From Pseudidiomarina taiwanensis (GTDB taxonomy: Bacteria > Pseudomonadota > Gammaproteobacteria > Enterobacterales > Alteromonadaceae): a DNA stretch of 64,000 nt. The stretch's first letter is position 1. Each line of letters opens with the position of its first letter. This document shows positions 37,656-46,320 of the stretch, one piece after another. The stretch spans positions 124,001-188,000 of the forward strand of contig NZ_PIQG01000005.1 in assembly GCF_003987435.1 (NCBI RefSeq). Reading direction: 5' to 3'. Made by a program: the position numbers and the translations under genes. Below the pieces are notes generated by a model. It was not told the origin of the DNA and made no database searches. It saw only the letters and a program-made list of their open reading frames with translations.

Positions 37656-38375
37656 ATGGACAATATCAATGTCAGCCGCCATATTTCTGGCAAATTTAAT
37701 GAAGAGCTCGAGGCGGTCCGTAACCAAGTTTTGAATATGGGCGGGCTAGTTGAGCAGCAGCTTCGTGATGCTTTACACGCCATTGAAAAACACGATCAGG
37801 AACTTGCCCAACAAGTGCTTGAGCGTGATTACAAAATTAATGCGTTAGAAGTTCAAATCGATGAAGCGTGTGTGCAAATTATTGCTAAGCGTCAACCGGC
37901 AGCAAGTGATTTGCGCTTAATTATCTCAATTTTCAAAACCATTGCTGATTTAGAGCGAATTGGGGATGAAATTGAGCGCATTGCTAAGGTCGCACTTGAA
38001 AGCTTTAACAACGACCATCAGCAATTTCTAATTAGTCTTGAGAATTTGGGGCAACAGGTTTTGTCGATGTTGCATGGCGTCCTTGATGCCTTTGCGCGGA
38101 TGGATCTCGATGCTGCTTACGATGTCCATCAGATGGATGCGCAGGCAGATCGTCAGTATGAAGCCGTTACTCGGCAGCTGATGACCTATATGATGGAAGA
38201 TCCGCGCGGCATTCCAAAAGTGATGAATGTGCTTTGGTCTGCACGTTCACTCGAGCGGATTGGCGATCGTTGTCAGAATATCGCGGAGTACATTATTTTC
38301 TTTGTTAAAGGCAAAGACGTACGGCACGTTTCACCAGAGTCGATGGAACGCACCGTGCGTGGGAAGCGCGACTAA
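37656..38375 (+). CDS. phoU: Phosphate-signalling protein PhoU
   Basis: 239 residues made of two similar three-helix PhoU domains (about 15-110 and 120-225). The metal-binding E/DxxxD signatures sit in FKTIADLERIGDEIERIAK and WSARSLERIGDRCQNIAEY. PhoU keeps PhoR in its phosphatase state when phosphate is plentiful by contact with PstB and PhoR. It is the last gene of the pst operon and ends 3 bases before the convergent serA stop. Confidence 0.96.
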   Translation: MDNINVSRHISGKFNEELEAVRNQVLNMGGLVEQQLRDALHAIEKHDQELAQQVLERDYKINALEVQIDEACVQIIAKRQPAASDLRLIISIFKTIADLERIGDEIERIAKVALESFNNDHQQFLISLENLGQQVLSMLHGVLDAFARMDLDAAYDVHQMDAQADRQYEAVTRQLMTYMMEDPRGIPKVMNVLWSARSLERIGDRCQNIAEYIIFFVKGKDVRHVSPESMERTVRGKRD

Positions 38376-38378
38376 CGC

Positions 38379-39620
38379 TTAATACAAGACCCGGGCGCGA
38401 ATTGTGCCCGGAATTGTTCTGAGTTGAGCGAGCAATTCATCTGCTTGCTCACCTTGATCTTGCACTTCAATATCAATCACCACATAACCTACTTTCGAGT
38501 CGGTCTGTAGATACTGTCCGGCAACGTTAAGATGTGCATCTGCCATAATTTGGTTAATTTGGGTCAACATCCCTGGCCGGTTTTCGTGAATATGCAGTAA
38601 GCGTCGCGTGCCGGCATGCGATGGCAGCGAGACTTCAGGGAAGTTCACCGCTGAAAGGGTTGAGCCGTTATCAGAGTAATGGACTAACTTACCCGCAACT
38701 TCGACGCCAATGTTGGCTTGTGCCTCTTGGGTCGAGCCACCGATATGAGGGGTTAAGATACAGCTGTCAATGCCACGCAACGGCGACAGAAACTCTTCGT
38801 TGTTGCTCTTCGGCTCGAGCGGGAAGACGTCAATCGCTGCACCCGCCAAATGTTCTGATTTAAGCGCGCTCGCCAGTGCCTCAATATCGACAACGGTGCC
38901 GCGCGAAGCGTTAATAAGAACACTTCCTGGTTTCATGACAGCTAATTCGCTCGCGCTGATCATCCATTGTGTTTGTGGTGTCTCAGGTACGTGTAAGGTG
39001 ACCACATCTGCACTTTGTAGGAGCTCGTTGAGGCTACGAACTTGGAGGGCGTTGCCTAAACTTAGCTTGGTCTCAATATCATAGTAACGAACCTGCATGC
39101 CAAGTTGCTCGGCCAAGATACTCAGTTGTGAGCCAATATGGCCATAGCCAATAATGCCGAGAATTTTGCCGCGGGCCTCATAGGATCCGGCTGCAGATTT
39201 TTGCCAATCACCGCGATGACAACCAGCGCTGCGCTCCGGAATGCGGCGCAGTAACATGATAATTTCTGCAAGAACTAACTCGGCAACACTACGGGTATTC
39301 GAGAAGGGCGCGTTAAAGACGACCACACCATGTCGCTTCGCCGCTTCTAAATCAACCTGGTTGGTACCGATACAGAAGCAGCCAACTGCTGCCAGCTTCT
39401 GTGCTGCAGCAAAAACTTTCTCTGTGAGCTGGGTACGTGAACGAATCCCAAGAAAGTGAACATCTTGGATGCGCTCACATAATTCCTCTTCGCTCAGAGA
39501 GGTTTTTAACCACTCAATAGACACATAGCCATGCTGTTTAAATACTTCAACAGCACTGTCGTGGACACCTTCAAGTAACAGTACTTTAATTTTATCTTTT
39601 GCCAGTGATACAGCCGCCAT
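38379..39620 (-). CDS. serA: D-3-phosphoglycerate dehydrogenase
   Basis: 413 residues with three parts: substrate-binding, NAD-binding (GKILGIIGYGHIGSQLSILAE Rossmann motif, about 150-170) and a C-terminal ACT domain (about 340-410, RLLHIHENRPGML) that binds serine for feedback inhibition. Catalytic His is in ILTPHIGGSTQEAQ. It makes 3-phosphohydroxypyruvate, the first step of serine synthesis. A GGGGGAAG ribosome site lies before 39620. It follows rpiA by 11 bases, in one operon. Serine feeds glycine, which the gcv operon in this window cleaves. Confidence 0.95.
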   Translation of the reverse strand: MAAVSLAKDKIKVLLLEGVHDSAVEVFKQHGYVSIEWLKTSLSEEELCERIQDVHFLGIRSRTQLTEKVFAAAQKLAAVGCFCIGTNQVDLEAAKRHGVVVFNAPFSNTRSVAELVLAEIIMLLRRIPERSAGCHRGDWQKSAAGSYEARGKILGIIGYGHIGSQLSILAEQLGMQVRYYDIETKLSLGNALQVRSLNELLQSADVVTLHVPETPQTQWMISASELAVMKPGSVLINASRGTVVDIEALASALKSEHLAGAAIDVFPLEPKSNNEEFLSPLRGIDSCILTPHIGGSTQEAQANIGVEVAGKLVHYSDNGSTLSAVNFPEVSLPSHAGTRRLLHIHENRPGMLTQINQIMADAHLNVAGQYLQTDSKVGYVVIDIEVQDQGEQADELLAQLRTIPGTIRARVLY

Positions 39621-39631
39621 TTCACTTCCCC

Positions 39632-40297
39632 CTAAAGAGTTAACTCTTGCACACCTTGGGCAGTTGCGATCAAGGCAACGTCCGCATTCCGCGCGGCGAA
39701 TAGGCCATTAGTCACAACCCCAACAATATTGTTTAGCTGGCGCTCGAGCTCAATCGGATCAAGGATATCGAAATTATGAACATCAAGGATAAGATTGCCA
39801 TTATCGGTGACAAAACCTTGGCGCCATTCAGGATCGCCGCCAAGTTTGACGATTTCACGGGCAACATATGAGCGTGCCATCGGAATCACCTCAACTGGAA
39901 TAGGAAATCCTCCGAGGCGACCGACTTGTTTGCTCTCATCGGCGATACAAATAAATTTATCAGCAACTGCGGCAATGATTTTTTCACGGGTCAAAGCGCC
40001 GCCGCCGCCCTTGGTCATGTGGAAATGCTTATCGATTTCGTCGGCACCATCAATGTAAACAGGGAGGTCACGAACATTATTCAGTTCAATCACCTCGATA
40101 CCGTGCTGTTTTAGTCGTACTGTGGAGGCTTCTGAACTCGAGACCGCAGCTTCAATATCCTGTTTCATTGTTGCTAAAGCATCGATGAAATAATTGACGG
40201 TGGAGCCTGTACCCACCCCGACGACAGTGCCGGGCTGGACGAATTTGAGGGCTGCCTGAGCCGCTTCTTGTTTGAGTTTATCTTGTGCAGACGACAT
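39632..40297 (-). CDS. rpiA: Ribose-5-phosphate isomerase A
   Basis: 221 residues, near the family's 219. Conserved segments are [45 protein letters not shown] with the active-site Asp and Lys, and FICIADESK. It interconverts ribose 5-phosphate and ribulose 5-phosphate in the pentose phosphate pathway. It lies just upstream of serA, as in E. coli, and 63 bases downstream of fau on the same strand. Confidence 0.96.
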   Translation of the reverse strand: MSSAQDKLKQEAAQAALKFVQPGTVVGVGTGSTVNYFIDALATMKQDIEAAVSSSEASTVRLKQHGIEVIELNNVRDLPVYIDGADEIDKHFHMTKGGGGALTREKIIAAVADKFICIADESKQVGRLGGFPIPVEVIPMARSYVAREIVKLGGDPEWRQGFVTDNGNLILDVHNFDILDPIELERQLNNIVGVVTNGLFAARNADVALIATAQGVQELTL

Positions 40298-40360
40298 TAA
40301 CTTTGGCCATGTTCATGAAGTGAGAAAGGTTGCGTTCGATTCACCTGTGAGTATAGCGAT

Positions 40361-40969
40361 TTAACTGCGAAAATCCCATATTTTTGCAGGAGTAATCACC
40401 ATGTTTAAGGGGACATCCCAAGGTTCTGTTGGAAGCTGCTCAAGCTGTTGACAATCGAAAGCCAAGCCGATGGTCAGTAACTTCGGGTAGCGACCAGCAC
40501 GGTGCGCCGCCAGCGTTCGATCATAAAAGCCACCACCCATCCCCATCCGGTTACCCTGCTGGTCAAAGCCAACTAAGGGAACCAATAAGATATCGAGATG
40601 ATCGAGTGGGATGATATCAGGACTCGCTAATCTCGGCTCCGGGATTCCGAACGAATTGGCGTGCCATATCGTCTTTTCGGTAACCTGCAAAAAGAGTAAG
40701 TGGTTGCTTACAACTGGATGCAAACGCGGCAGGGCGAGCTGTTTTTCGCGTTGTAAATGTTGGTTTAATTCGGCGGTGGGTAATTCAGCGCGGACACTAT
40801 GATAGCTGCCAATCGTTTGTGCTTGTTGAAACTCTGTCAGCGCATGTAAATGCTCACTTACTTTATGTGCAGCACGTTCACGCTCCGCTTCTGTCAACTG
40901 TCCACGGTATGACAAAAGCAATCGCCGTAATTGCTGTCGTTCAGTTGCACTGCTATGCTCATGCATCAT
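40361..40969 (-). CDS. fau: 5-formyltetrahydrofolate cyclo-ligase
   Basis: 202 residues (YgfA/Fau family). Motifs include RGQLTEAERERAA, VPLVGFDQQGNRMGMGGGFYDRTLA (ATP and substrate site) and the C-terminal EPWDVPLNMVITP. It converts 5-formyl-THF to 5,10-methenyl-THF. In E. coli it is co-transcribed behind 6S RNA (ssrS-ygfA); here the same order is kept on this strand, but a gene on the other strand lies between. The start at 40969 is preferred to a longer alternative at 40993. Only 38 bases separate it from the divergent amidohydrolase. Confidence 0.93.
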   Translation of the reverse strand: MMHEHSSATERQQLRRLLLSYRGQLTEAERERAAHKVSEHLHALTEFQQAQTIGSYHSVRAELPTAELNQHLQREKQLALPRLHPVVSNHLLFLQVTEKTIWHANSFGIPEPRLASPDIIPLDHLDILLVPLVGFDQQGNRMGMGGGFYDRTLAAHRAGRYPKLLTIGLAFDCQQLEQLPTEPWDVPLNMVITPAKIWDFRS

Positions 40970-41007
40970 TTTATTTCTCGAACTAATTATCAACGAGGGC
41001 GCTGATT

Positions 41008-42579
41008 ATGTTGACTCACCCACTTAGCAAATGGCTACTAGCTGGATTGGCTCTTTGGGTCAGTGTAGCAACGATTGCCGCTCCACCGAAAGCCCCATTG
41101 CGCAGTGACGAGGGACAAGGTCCGTATGCGCGCCTGATTCTCCGCGGTGGCACGCTTATCAATGGTGAGGGGGCTCCAGCAGTTGGGCCGGTTGATATTG
41201 TGATTGAGAACGATCGAATTGTGAATGTGGTGAGTGTGGGTCATCCGGGAGTGCCGATTAAACCGGCAGGACGTCCAGTAGCGCAACCCGGTGATCAAGA
41301 ACTCGATGTCAGTGGCCATTATATTCTGCCTGGTTTCGTCGATATGCATGGTCATATCGGTGGCTCTGCTGACAACATTCCAGCCGAATATGTGCTGAAA
41401 TTATGGCTTGCTCATGGGATTACTACAGTCCGTGAACCGGGTAGTTTTAATGGTCTAGGTTGGGTGCAGTGGCATCAACAGCGGGCTGAAGACAACCGTA
41501 TTGTCTCGCCGCGGATTATTCCTTACGTTGGCTTTGGGATGGGCAGTGAGGAACCGATATTCACTGCTGAGCAGGCTCGCGACTGGGTGCGCGAAGTCAA
41601 ACGCAAAGGGGCGGCAGGCATCAAGTTTTTTGGTGCAACACCACGGGTTATGGCCGCAGCACTTGATGAAGCCAACAAGCAACAGCTTGGTACCATGATG
41701 CATCACGCCCAGCTAAACGTGGTGCGGACCAATGTACTCGATTCTGCTCGACAGGGCTTAACCACCATGGAGCATTGGTATGGATTGCCCGAGGCGCTAT
41801 TTGACGGCCAGGTGATCCAAGATTATCCAGCCCACTACAACTATAACAATGAACAAGATCGGTTTGCTGAAGCAGGGCGTTTATGGCAACAAGCCGCTAA
41901 GCCGGGTAGTGCCAAGTGGAATGCCGTTCGCGATGAATTGATTGCACTGGATTTTACCATCAACCCAACTTTGACCATCTATGAAGCGAGTCGCGACCTG
42001 ATGCGTGAACGCCAAGCGATATGGCATCAAGAGTACACTTTGCCAACATTATGGGATTTCTTTACCCCAAGTCGCTATGCCCATGGGTCATATTGGTTCG
42101 ATTGGACCACGGATAACGAAATCGCTTGGCGTAAAAACTATCAGCTATGGATGGCATTCTTGAACGACTATAAAAATCACGGCGGTCGTGTCACTACAGG
42201 TTCGGATGCAGGTTATATCTACAAAGTTTACGGATTCGCCTTTATTCGCGAACTCGAGTTGTTGCGTGAGGCCGGCTTTAATGCGCTCGAGGTCGTGCAA
42301 GCGGCAACGCTGAACGGCGCTGAGGCGCTTGGCTTAGATCATGAAATTGGCTCAGTGGTGCCGGGCAAAAAGGCCGATTTAGTCATCGTCGCAGAAAACC
42401 CGCTGGCGAACTTCAAGGTGCTCTACGGCACAGGGCATTATCGCCTAAACGAACAAAATCAGCCCTATCGGACTGAGGGAATTCGTTACACCATCAAAGA
42501 TGGCATTATTTATGATGCCCAACAGTTACTCGAGGATGTTCGCGCAATCGTGGCGCGCGCAAAGAAAGAAGAAGGGTGA
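41008..42579 (+). CDS. Secreted metal-dependent amidohydrolase
   Basis: 523 residues. The signal peptide ends near TIAAPPK. The amidohydrolase-superfamily pattern is visible: HGH in VDMHGHIGG (two metal His), a Lys in KGAAGIKFFGATP that may be the carbamylated metal ligand, His in MMHHAQLN, and the Asp in TTGSDAGYIY. An IGSVVPGKKADLVIVAENPL segment near the C-terminus is typical of the superfamily. The substrate is unknown; related secreted enzymes act on peptides or cyclic amides. It lies on the strand opposite to the 6S RNA, fau, rpiA and serA genes. Its stop codon overlaps the 3' end of the 6S RNA by about two bases. Confidence 0.82.
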   Translation: MLTHPLSKWLLAGLALWVSVATIAAPPKAPLRSDEGQGPYARLILRGGTLINGEGAPAVGPVDIVIENDRIVNVVSVGHPGVPIKPAGRPVAQPGDQELDVSGHYILPGFVDMHGHIGGSADNIPAEYVLKLWLAHGITTVREPGSFNGLGWVQWHQQRAEDNRIVSPRIIPYVGFGMGSEEPIFTAEQARDWVREVKRKGAAGIKFFGATPRVMAAALDEANKQQLGTMMHHAQLNVVRTNVLDSARQGLTTMEHWYGLPEALFDGQVIQDYPAHYNYNNEQDRFAEAGRLWQQAAKPGSAKWNAVRDELIALDFTINPTLTIYEASRDLMRERQAIWHQEYTLPTLWDFFTPSRYAHGSYWFDWTTDNEIAWRKNYQLWMAFLNDYKNHGGRVTTGSDAGYIYKVYGFAFIRELELLREAGFNALEVVQAATLNGAEALGLDHEIGSVVPGKKADLVIVAENPLANFKVLYGTGHYRLNEQNQPYRTEGIRYTIKDGIIYDAQQLLEDVRAIVARAKKEEG

Positions 42580-42761
42580 CCACCCAAAATGCCGCCGCAG
42601 TGCTGTTGCCCTTGAACCCTTTGGTTCAAGGCGGGGCGCAAATACACGACCGTAGGCTTCTCGATACATGTCGAGCTTGCACAATAGTCGCTCAGTGAAC
42701 CCCTTATTAAAAAAGCATCGGCTCAGGGACATTAGCGTGCTAGCAAACATTCCAGGCGATC
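42578..42761 (-). ncRNA. ssrS: 6S RNA
   Basis: Reading leftwards, about 184 bases with several segments of E. coli 6S RNA. CCTGAGCCGAT (42717-42727) matches the E. coli closing-stem side of the central bubble. TTGAACCAAAGGGTTCAAGG and CACTGCGGCGGC (within 42591-42631) match the 3' arm. The ends pair: GATCGCCTGGAATGT at the 5' end pairs with GCATTTTGGGTGGTC at the 3' end, with several G-U pairs. It lies 14 bases after the zapA stop, the same order as in E. coli. 6S RNA mimics an open promoter and sequesters sigma70 polymerase in stationary phase. The 5' and 3' limits are estimated from the end pairing. Confidence 0.9.
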
Positions 42762-42775
42762 ATTGTTACGCGCAG

Positions 42776-43090
42776 CTAGCGTGAAGGGCGCTGCTCCGCA
42801 GTTACTTGTTCCAAGGTCTCTTGCAATAACGTTAACTTATCTTCCAGTTCAGCAATTCGCTGCTGCTGTTGCAGCGCTTGCTGATGGCTCTCGTGGCATA
42901 AGTTGAGTGCCGCCATCACCGCAATCTGCTCAGGATGAGTAAGCTTAGTTGCAGTTCGAATTTGCTCGAGCTTGCCATTTAAGCGATCGGCAGCTTGCTG
43001 CAACGCAACTTCTTGGCCAGCAGGGCAGCTGACTTTGTACTGCCGTTGCATCAAATTGATTTCCATCATTTTTGCATTATTGCTGCTCAT
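42776..43090 (-). CDS. zapA: Cell-division protein ZapA
   Basis: 104 residues. It has an N-terminal globular part with EINLMQRQYKVSCPAGQEVALQQAADRL and a C-terminal coiled coil with a Gln-rich stretch (about 65-80). ZapA bundles FtsZ filaments at the Z-ring. ATG 43090 with AAGGA upstream is better than the GTG at 43093. It is followed at once by the 6S RNA gene, and divergent from ygfB, as in E. coli. Confidence 0.92.
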   Translation of the reverse strand: MSSNNAKMMEINLMQRQYKVSCPAGQEVALQQAADRLNGKLEQIRTATKLTHPEQIAVMAALNLCHESHQQALQQQQRIAELEDKLTLLQETLEQVTAEQRPSR

Positions 43091-43219
43091 CACTCGTTCC
43101 TTTCAGAGCTCCTCGTTACTGCTCTATTATGCCATGCCTCGACAGGACTTGTCAGCTAGCTTGCGACTGAAGCAAGTGATAGCATTAGAGCACAAATGCA
43201 ATAATCATAAGGTTGCTCA

Positions 43220-43807
43220 ATGGTTGATGAAAGTGGCGGTTCATTGAATCAATTCAATTACGATCGTTTAAACGAGTATTTCGAACAACAAGATATTCTC
43301 GCCAGCGCGGCTGAGATCCACGGGATTCTCTCGGGTATGATAGCTGGTGGTGCCAGTACTAGCGGTGATGAATGGCTGTTATTAGTCAGTGACCTCATTC
43401 ATGAGGGACAGTCTTTTAAGCCAGATTGTAAAGAGCGACTAAAAGAATTAGCTGAAATTATTCGTACCGCGATGCAAGACCCAGATATGGGATATAGCCT
43501 ATTATTGCCCCATGACAATGTTCCACTGCATGAGCGCCTGCAAGGACTCGTTGGTTGGGTGCAGTCATTTTTGGTGGGCTTTGGTGTCAATCAAACCAAT
43601 ATGGCGGGTTTATCAGCCGACTTGCGCGAGGCGATTGACGATATGGTTGAGATTGCCAAGCTCGATTTTAATGTTGATGACGAAGAAGATGCTGAACGTG
43701 CTTATTTTGAAATAGTTGAATATTTGCGCGTATCTGCCTTGCTCTGCTTTAACGAACTCGGGCAAAAAGGCAAGGGGAAGGGACAGCCCAACAAGGTCTT
43801 ACATTAA
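43220..43807 (+). CDS. ygfB: YgfB/YecA-family (UPF0149) protein
   Basis: 195 residues, all-alpha, with the family stretches AAEIHGILSGMIAGGAS, LVGWVQSFLVGFGV and the acidic NVDDEEDAERAYFEIVEYLRVSALL. In E. coli YgfB lies directly before pepP, the arrangement seen here; its cellular role is linked in Pseudomonas to control of cell-wall recycling and antibiotic-response genes. It ends in a short basic tail, LGQKGKGKGQPNK. The start at 43220 is an ATG with an AAGG-like site upstream. It is the first gene of the ygfB-pepP-ubiH-ubiI operon. Confidence 0.9.
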   Translation: MVDESGGSLNQFNYDRLNEYFEQQDILASAAEIHGILSGMIAGGASTSGDEWLLLVSDLIHEGQSFKPDCKERLKELAEIIRTAMQDPDMGYSLLLPHDNVPLHERLQGLVGWVQSFLVGFGVNQTNMAGLSADLREAIDDMVEIAKLDFNVDDEEDAERAYFEIVEYLRVSALLCFNELGQKGKGKGQPNKVLH

Positions 43808-43822
43808 GGCAAAGAGTAACGC

Positions 43823-45136
43823 ATGAAGATTTATCAGCAGCGTCGGCAACGGCTTCTCGATTATCTTGCTCAGCAAGCGGAACCTGCGGTAGCGGTGATC
43901 GCAAGCGCTGCACTCGTAACGCGCAGTCATGATACCGAATACCCCTTTCGACAGAACAGTAACTTTTATTACTTAACTGGCTTCAACGAACCCAATGCGC
44001 TGCTGATTTTGGCGCCTCACCTTGATCAACCCGTGCAGTTGCTTTGCCAGCCTAGTGATCCAGCGGCTGAAGTTTGGCATGGTCGGCGGCTCGGGATTGA
44101 GGCTGCCAAGCAGGATCTCGGGGTTGATATGGCTGCTTCGATTGAGCACCAAAACAGCTACCTTAAAGACGCTTTAAGTGGCATCCATACCGTATTTAGC
44201 TTGCATCAAGATAACCATTGCCAAAGCTTGCTAAAAACTGTCAGCGAACAGCTCCGCGCAGAGCAACGTAAACAACGTCTCGTACCTACGCAGTTTCAGG
44301 ATCTGCATAGCTATTTCGCCGCCGCACGCTTGATTAAAGATGAGCACGAGCTGGCGCTTATGCGAACCGCAGCGGCAATCAGCGTGGCGGCTCATAAACG
44401 AGCGATGACTGTCGCTCAGCCAGGGCGCTATGAATATCAAGTTGCCGCAACACTGGAATATGAATTTGCGCTCGCTGGGGCGTTACATCCAGCCTATGGA
44501 ACCATTTGTGGGAGTGGTGAGAATGCTTGCATTTTGCACTACACCGAAAACACCAAACAGTTACAAGATGGTGAACTATTACTCATTGATGCGGGTGCAG
44601 AATATCAAGGCTATGCCGCTGATATTACGCGCACTTTCCCGGTAAATGGGCGTTTCACCGGCGAACAGCGCGCCCTTTATGAGGTTGTACTTGCCGCCCA
44701 ACACGCCGCCCTCGCTGAAGCTAAGGTGGGGAGTGACCTGATACAAGCCTATAACGCTGCGGCTCGGGTTATTACTGAAGGCTTAATTGATTTGAAAATT
44801 TTGCACGGCAGCTTAGTCGAGCATCTCGAGCGCCAAAGCTATCGCCGCTTTTTCATCCATGGCCTCGGTCATTGGCTTGGCCTCGACGTACACGATGATT
44901 GTACCTATCAAGAGCAGGGTGAGCAGATTAAGTTTGCACCAAATATGGTGCTAACGGTTGAACCGGGTATTTACATTCCTGCCAGTATGACTGATGTAAA
45001 TGAACGTTGGCATAACATCGGTATTCGAATTGAAGATGACATCGTGATTACGCCAAGCGGTCATGAGAATCTAACTGCCGATGTCCCGAAAACGGTCGAA
45101 GAGATTGAGCAATGGATACAGAACAGTCGCAAGTGA
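43823..45136 (+). CDS. pepP: Xaa-Pro aminopeptidase P
   Basis: 437 residues, near E. coli PepP (441). The N-terminal domain (about 5-170) contains RQNSNFYYLTGFNEP. The metallopeptidase M24B domain (about 175-430) has two metal-binding Asp in IDAGAEYQGYAADITRTFPV, the His in HGLGHWLGLDVHD, and Glu in VEPGIYI and GIRIEDDI. It removes N-terminal residues before proline. Its 3' end overlaps the next start by 25 bases, so the genes are coupled. Confidence 0.95.
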   Translation: MKIYQQRRQRLLDYLAQQAEPAVAVIASAALVTRSHDTEYPFRQNSNFYYLTGFNEPNALLILAPHLDQPVQLLCQPSDPAAEVWHGRRLGIEAAKQDLGVDMAASIEHQNSYLKDALSGIHTVFSLHQDNHCQSLLKTVSEQLRAEQRKQRLVPTQFQDLHSYFAAARLIKDEHELALMRTAAAISVAAHKRAMTVAQPGRYEYQVAATLEYEFALAGALHPAYGTICGSGENACILHYTENTKQLQDGELLLIDAGAEYQGYAADITRTFPVNGRFTGEQRALYEVVLAAQHAALAEAKVGSDLIQAYNAAARVITEGLIDLKILHGSLVEHLERQSYRRFFIHGLGHWLGLDVHDDCTYQEQGEQIKFAPNMVLTVEPGIYIPASMTDVNERWHNIGIRIEDDIVITPSGHENLTADVPKTVEEIEQWIQNSRK

Positions 45137-46320
45137 CTCCAGTGGTGATTGCCGGTGGCGGCTTAGTGGGCGCACTGACTGCTTTATTGCTGGCGCGAGT
45201 AAGGCCGGATTGGACGGTCACTGTGCTAGAGCCACGCGAGCAAGGCCCCGCACAGGATAAGCGAACCATTGCACTGGCCGCTGGCACCGTTGCGATCTTG
45301 AACAAGCTCGGGGTTTGGTCAGCGCTAGCAGAGCAAGCTTGTCGTATCCGCCATATCCACGTTAGCGATCGAGGTTATCTCGGCATGACTCGGTTGCACG
45401 CCCAGCAACAAGGAGTTGAAGCACTTGGCGAGGTCATCGCTGCGGCCGCTCTTAACCAGGAACTCTATCAAGCCTGTATTGCCCAGCCGAATATTGATTG
45501 GCGTGGTGGGTATCGCTGTCTAGAAGTAGAGCGTGGGCAAGACTTCAATGTGCTGCACTGTGACACTCCGTCGGGGGCAACGACTTTATCCTGCCGACTC
45601 GTCTTGGCAGCTGACGGGCAGCGTTCGCAGCTACGGGAGCAACTCGGGATTCGGGTGCAACAGACGGATTATCAACAGCATGGCATTATCGCGATTCTCG
45701 ATTTAGCGGACGACCTAGATGGCTGGGCTTATGAACGCTTCACTGAGACCGGCCCCATCGCCTTACTCCCCATGCCGAACCGCCAGGCCTCCTTGGTTTG
45801 GACCTTAACCCCTGAACAGGCTGCTGAAGTTGAAGCACTCTCAGATGATAGCTTTGTCCGCGCCGCCCAAGGTGCCTTTGGTTATCGCGCTGGCCGCTTC
45901 ACTGGCGTGCGCTTGCGGGTTCATTATCCACTGCAGTTACAACTCGCTGAGCAGCATACTGCGCAGCGTGCGGCCTTGATTGGTAATGCGTCACACACCC
46001 TGCATCCAATTGCAGGACAAGGCTTTAACTTGGGCGTACGCGATGCGTTGGCAATTGCTGCAGTGCTCGCCGAGGCAGATGATCCTGGGAGTTACCGTGT
46101 GTTAAGTGATTATTGGCAGGCTCGAGAAGCTGATTATCAGCGCACTATTGGGTTGACGGATCTGCTCGTTCGAGGTTTTTCTAATCACTATTGGCCACTC
46201 AATCTATTGCGCAATATTGGGCTGTCGACGCTCGAGGCGGTAACGCCTTTACGTGATGCATTCGCTGAGCAAACCATGGGCCTTGGAGCGCGAGCTCCGC
46301 AGTTGAAGGAGCCGCAATGA
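45112..46320 (+). CDS. ubiH: 2-octaprenyl-6-methoxyphenol hydroxylase
   Basis: 402 residues, a FAD-dependent aromatic-ring hydroxylase. The FAD motif GGGLVGALTALLLAR is at the N-terminus, the second FAD/NADPH DG motif is around LVLAADGQRSQLREQ, and the C-terminal GNASHTLHPIAGQGFNLGVRD is conserved in the UbiH/UbiI family. It hydroxylates the ring at C1 in ubiquinone synthesis, in a complex at the inner membrane. It overlaps pepP and is overlapped by the next gene (ATGA). A later GTG at 45133 is possible but less likely. Distinction from ubiI rests on gene order. Confidence 0.9.
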   Translation: MDTEQSQVTPVVIAGGGLVGALTALLLARVRPDWTVTVLEPREQGPAQDKRTIALAAGTVAILNKLGVWSALAEQACRIRHIHVSDRGYLGMTRLHAQQQGVEALGEVIAAAALNQELYQACIAQPNIDWRGGYRCLEVERGQDFNVLHCDTPSGATTLSCRLVLAADGQRSQLREQLGIRVQQTDYQQHGIIAILDLADDLDGWAYERFTETGPIALLPMPNRQASLVWTLTPEQAAEVEALSDDSFVRAAQGAFGYRAGRFTGVRLRVHYPLQLQLAEQHTAQRAALIGNASHTLHPIAGQGFNLGVRDALAIAAVLAEADDPGSYRVLSDYWQAREADYQRTIGLTDLLVRGFSNHYWPLNLLRNIGLSTLEAVTPLRDAFAEQTMGLGARAPQLKEPQ

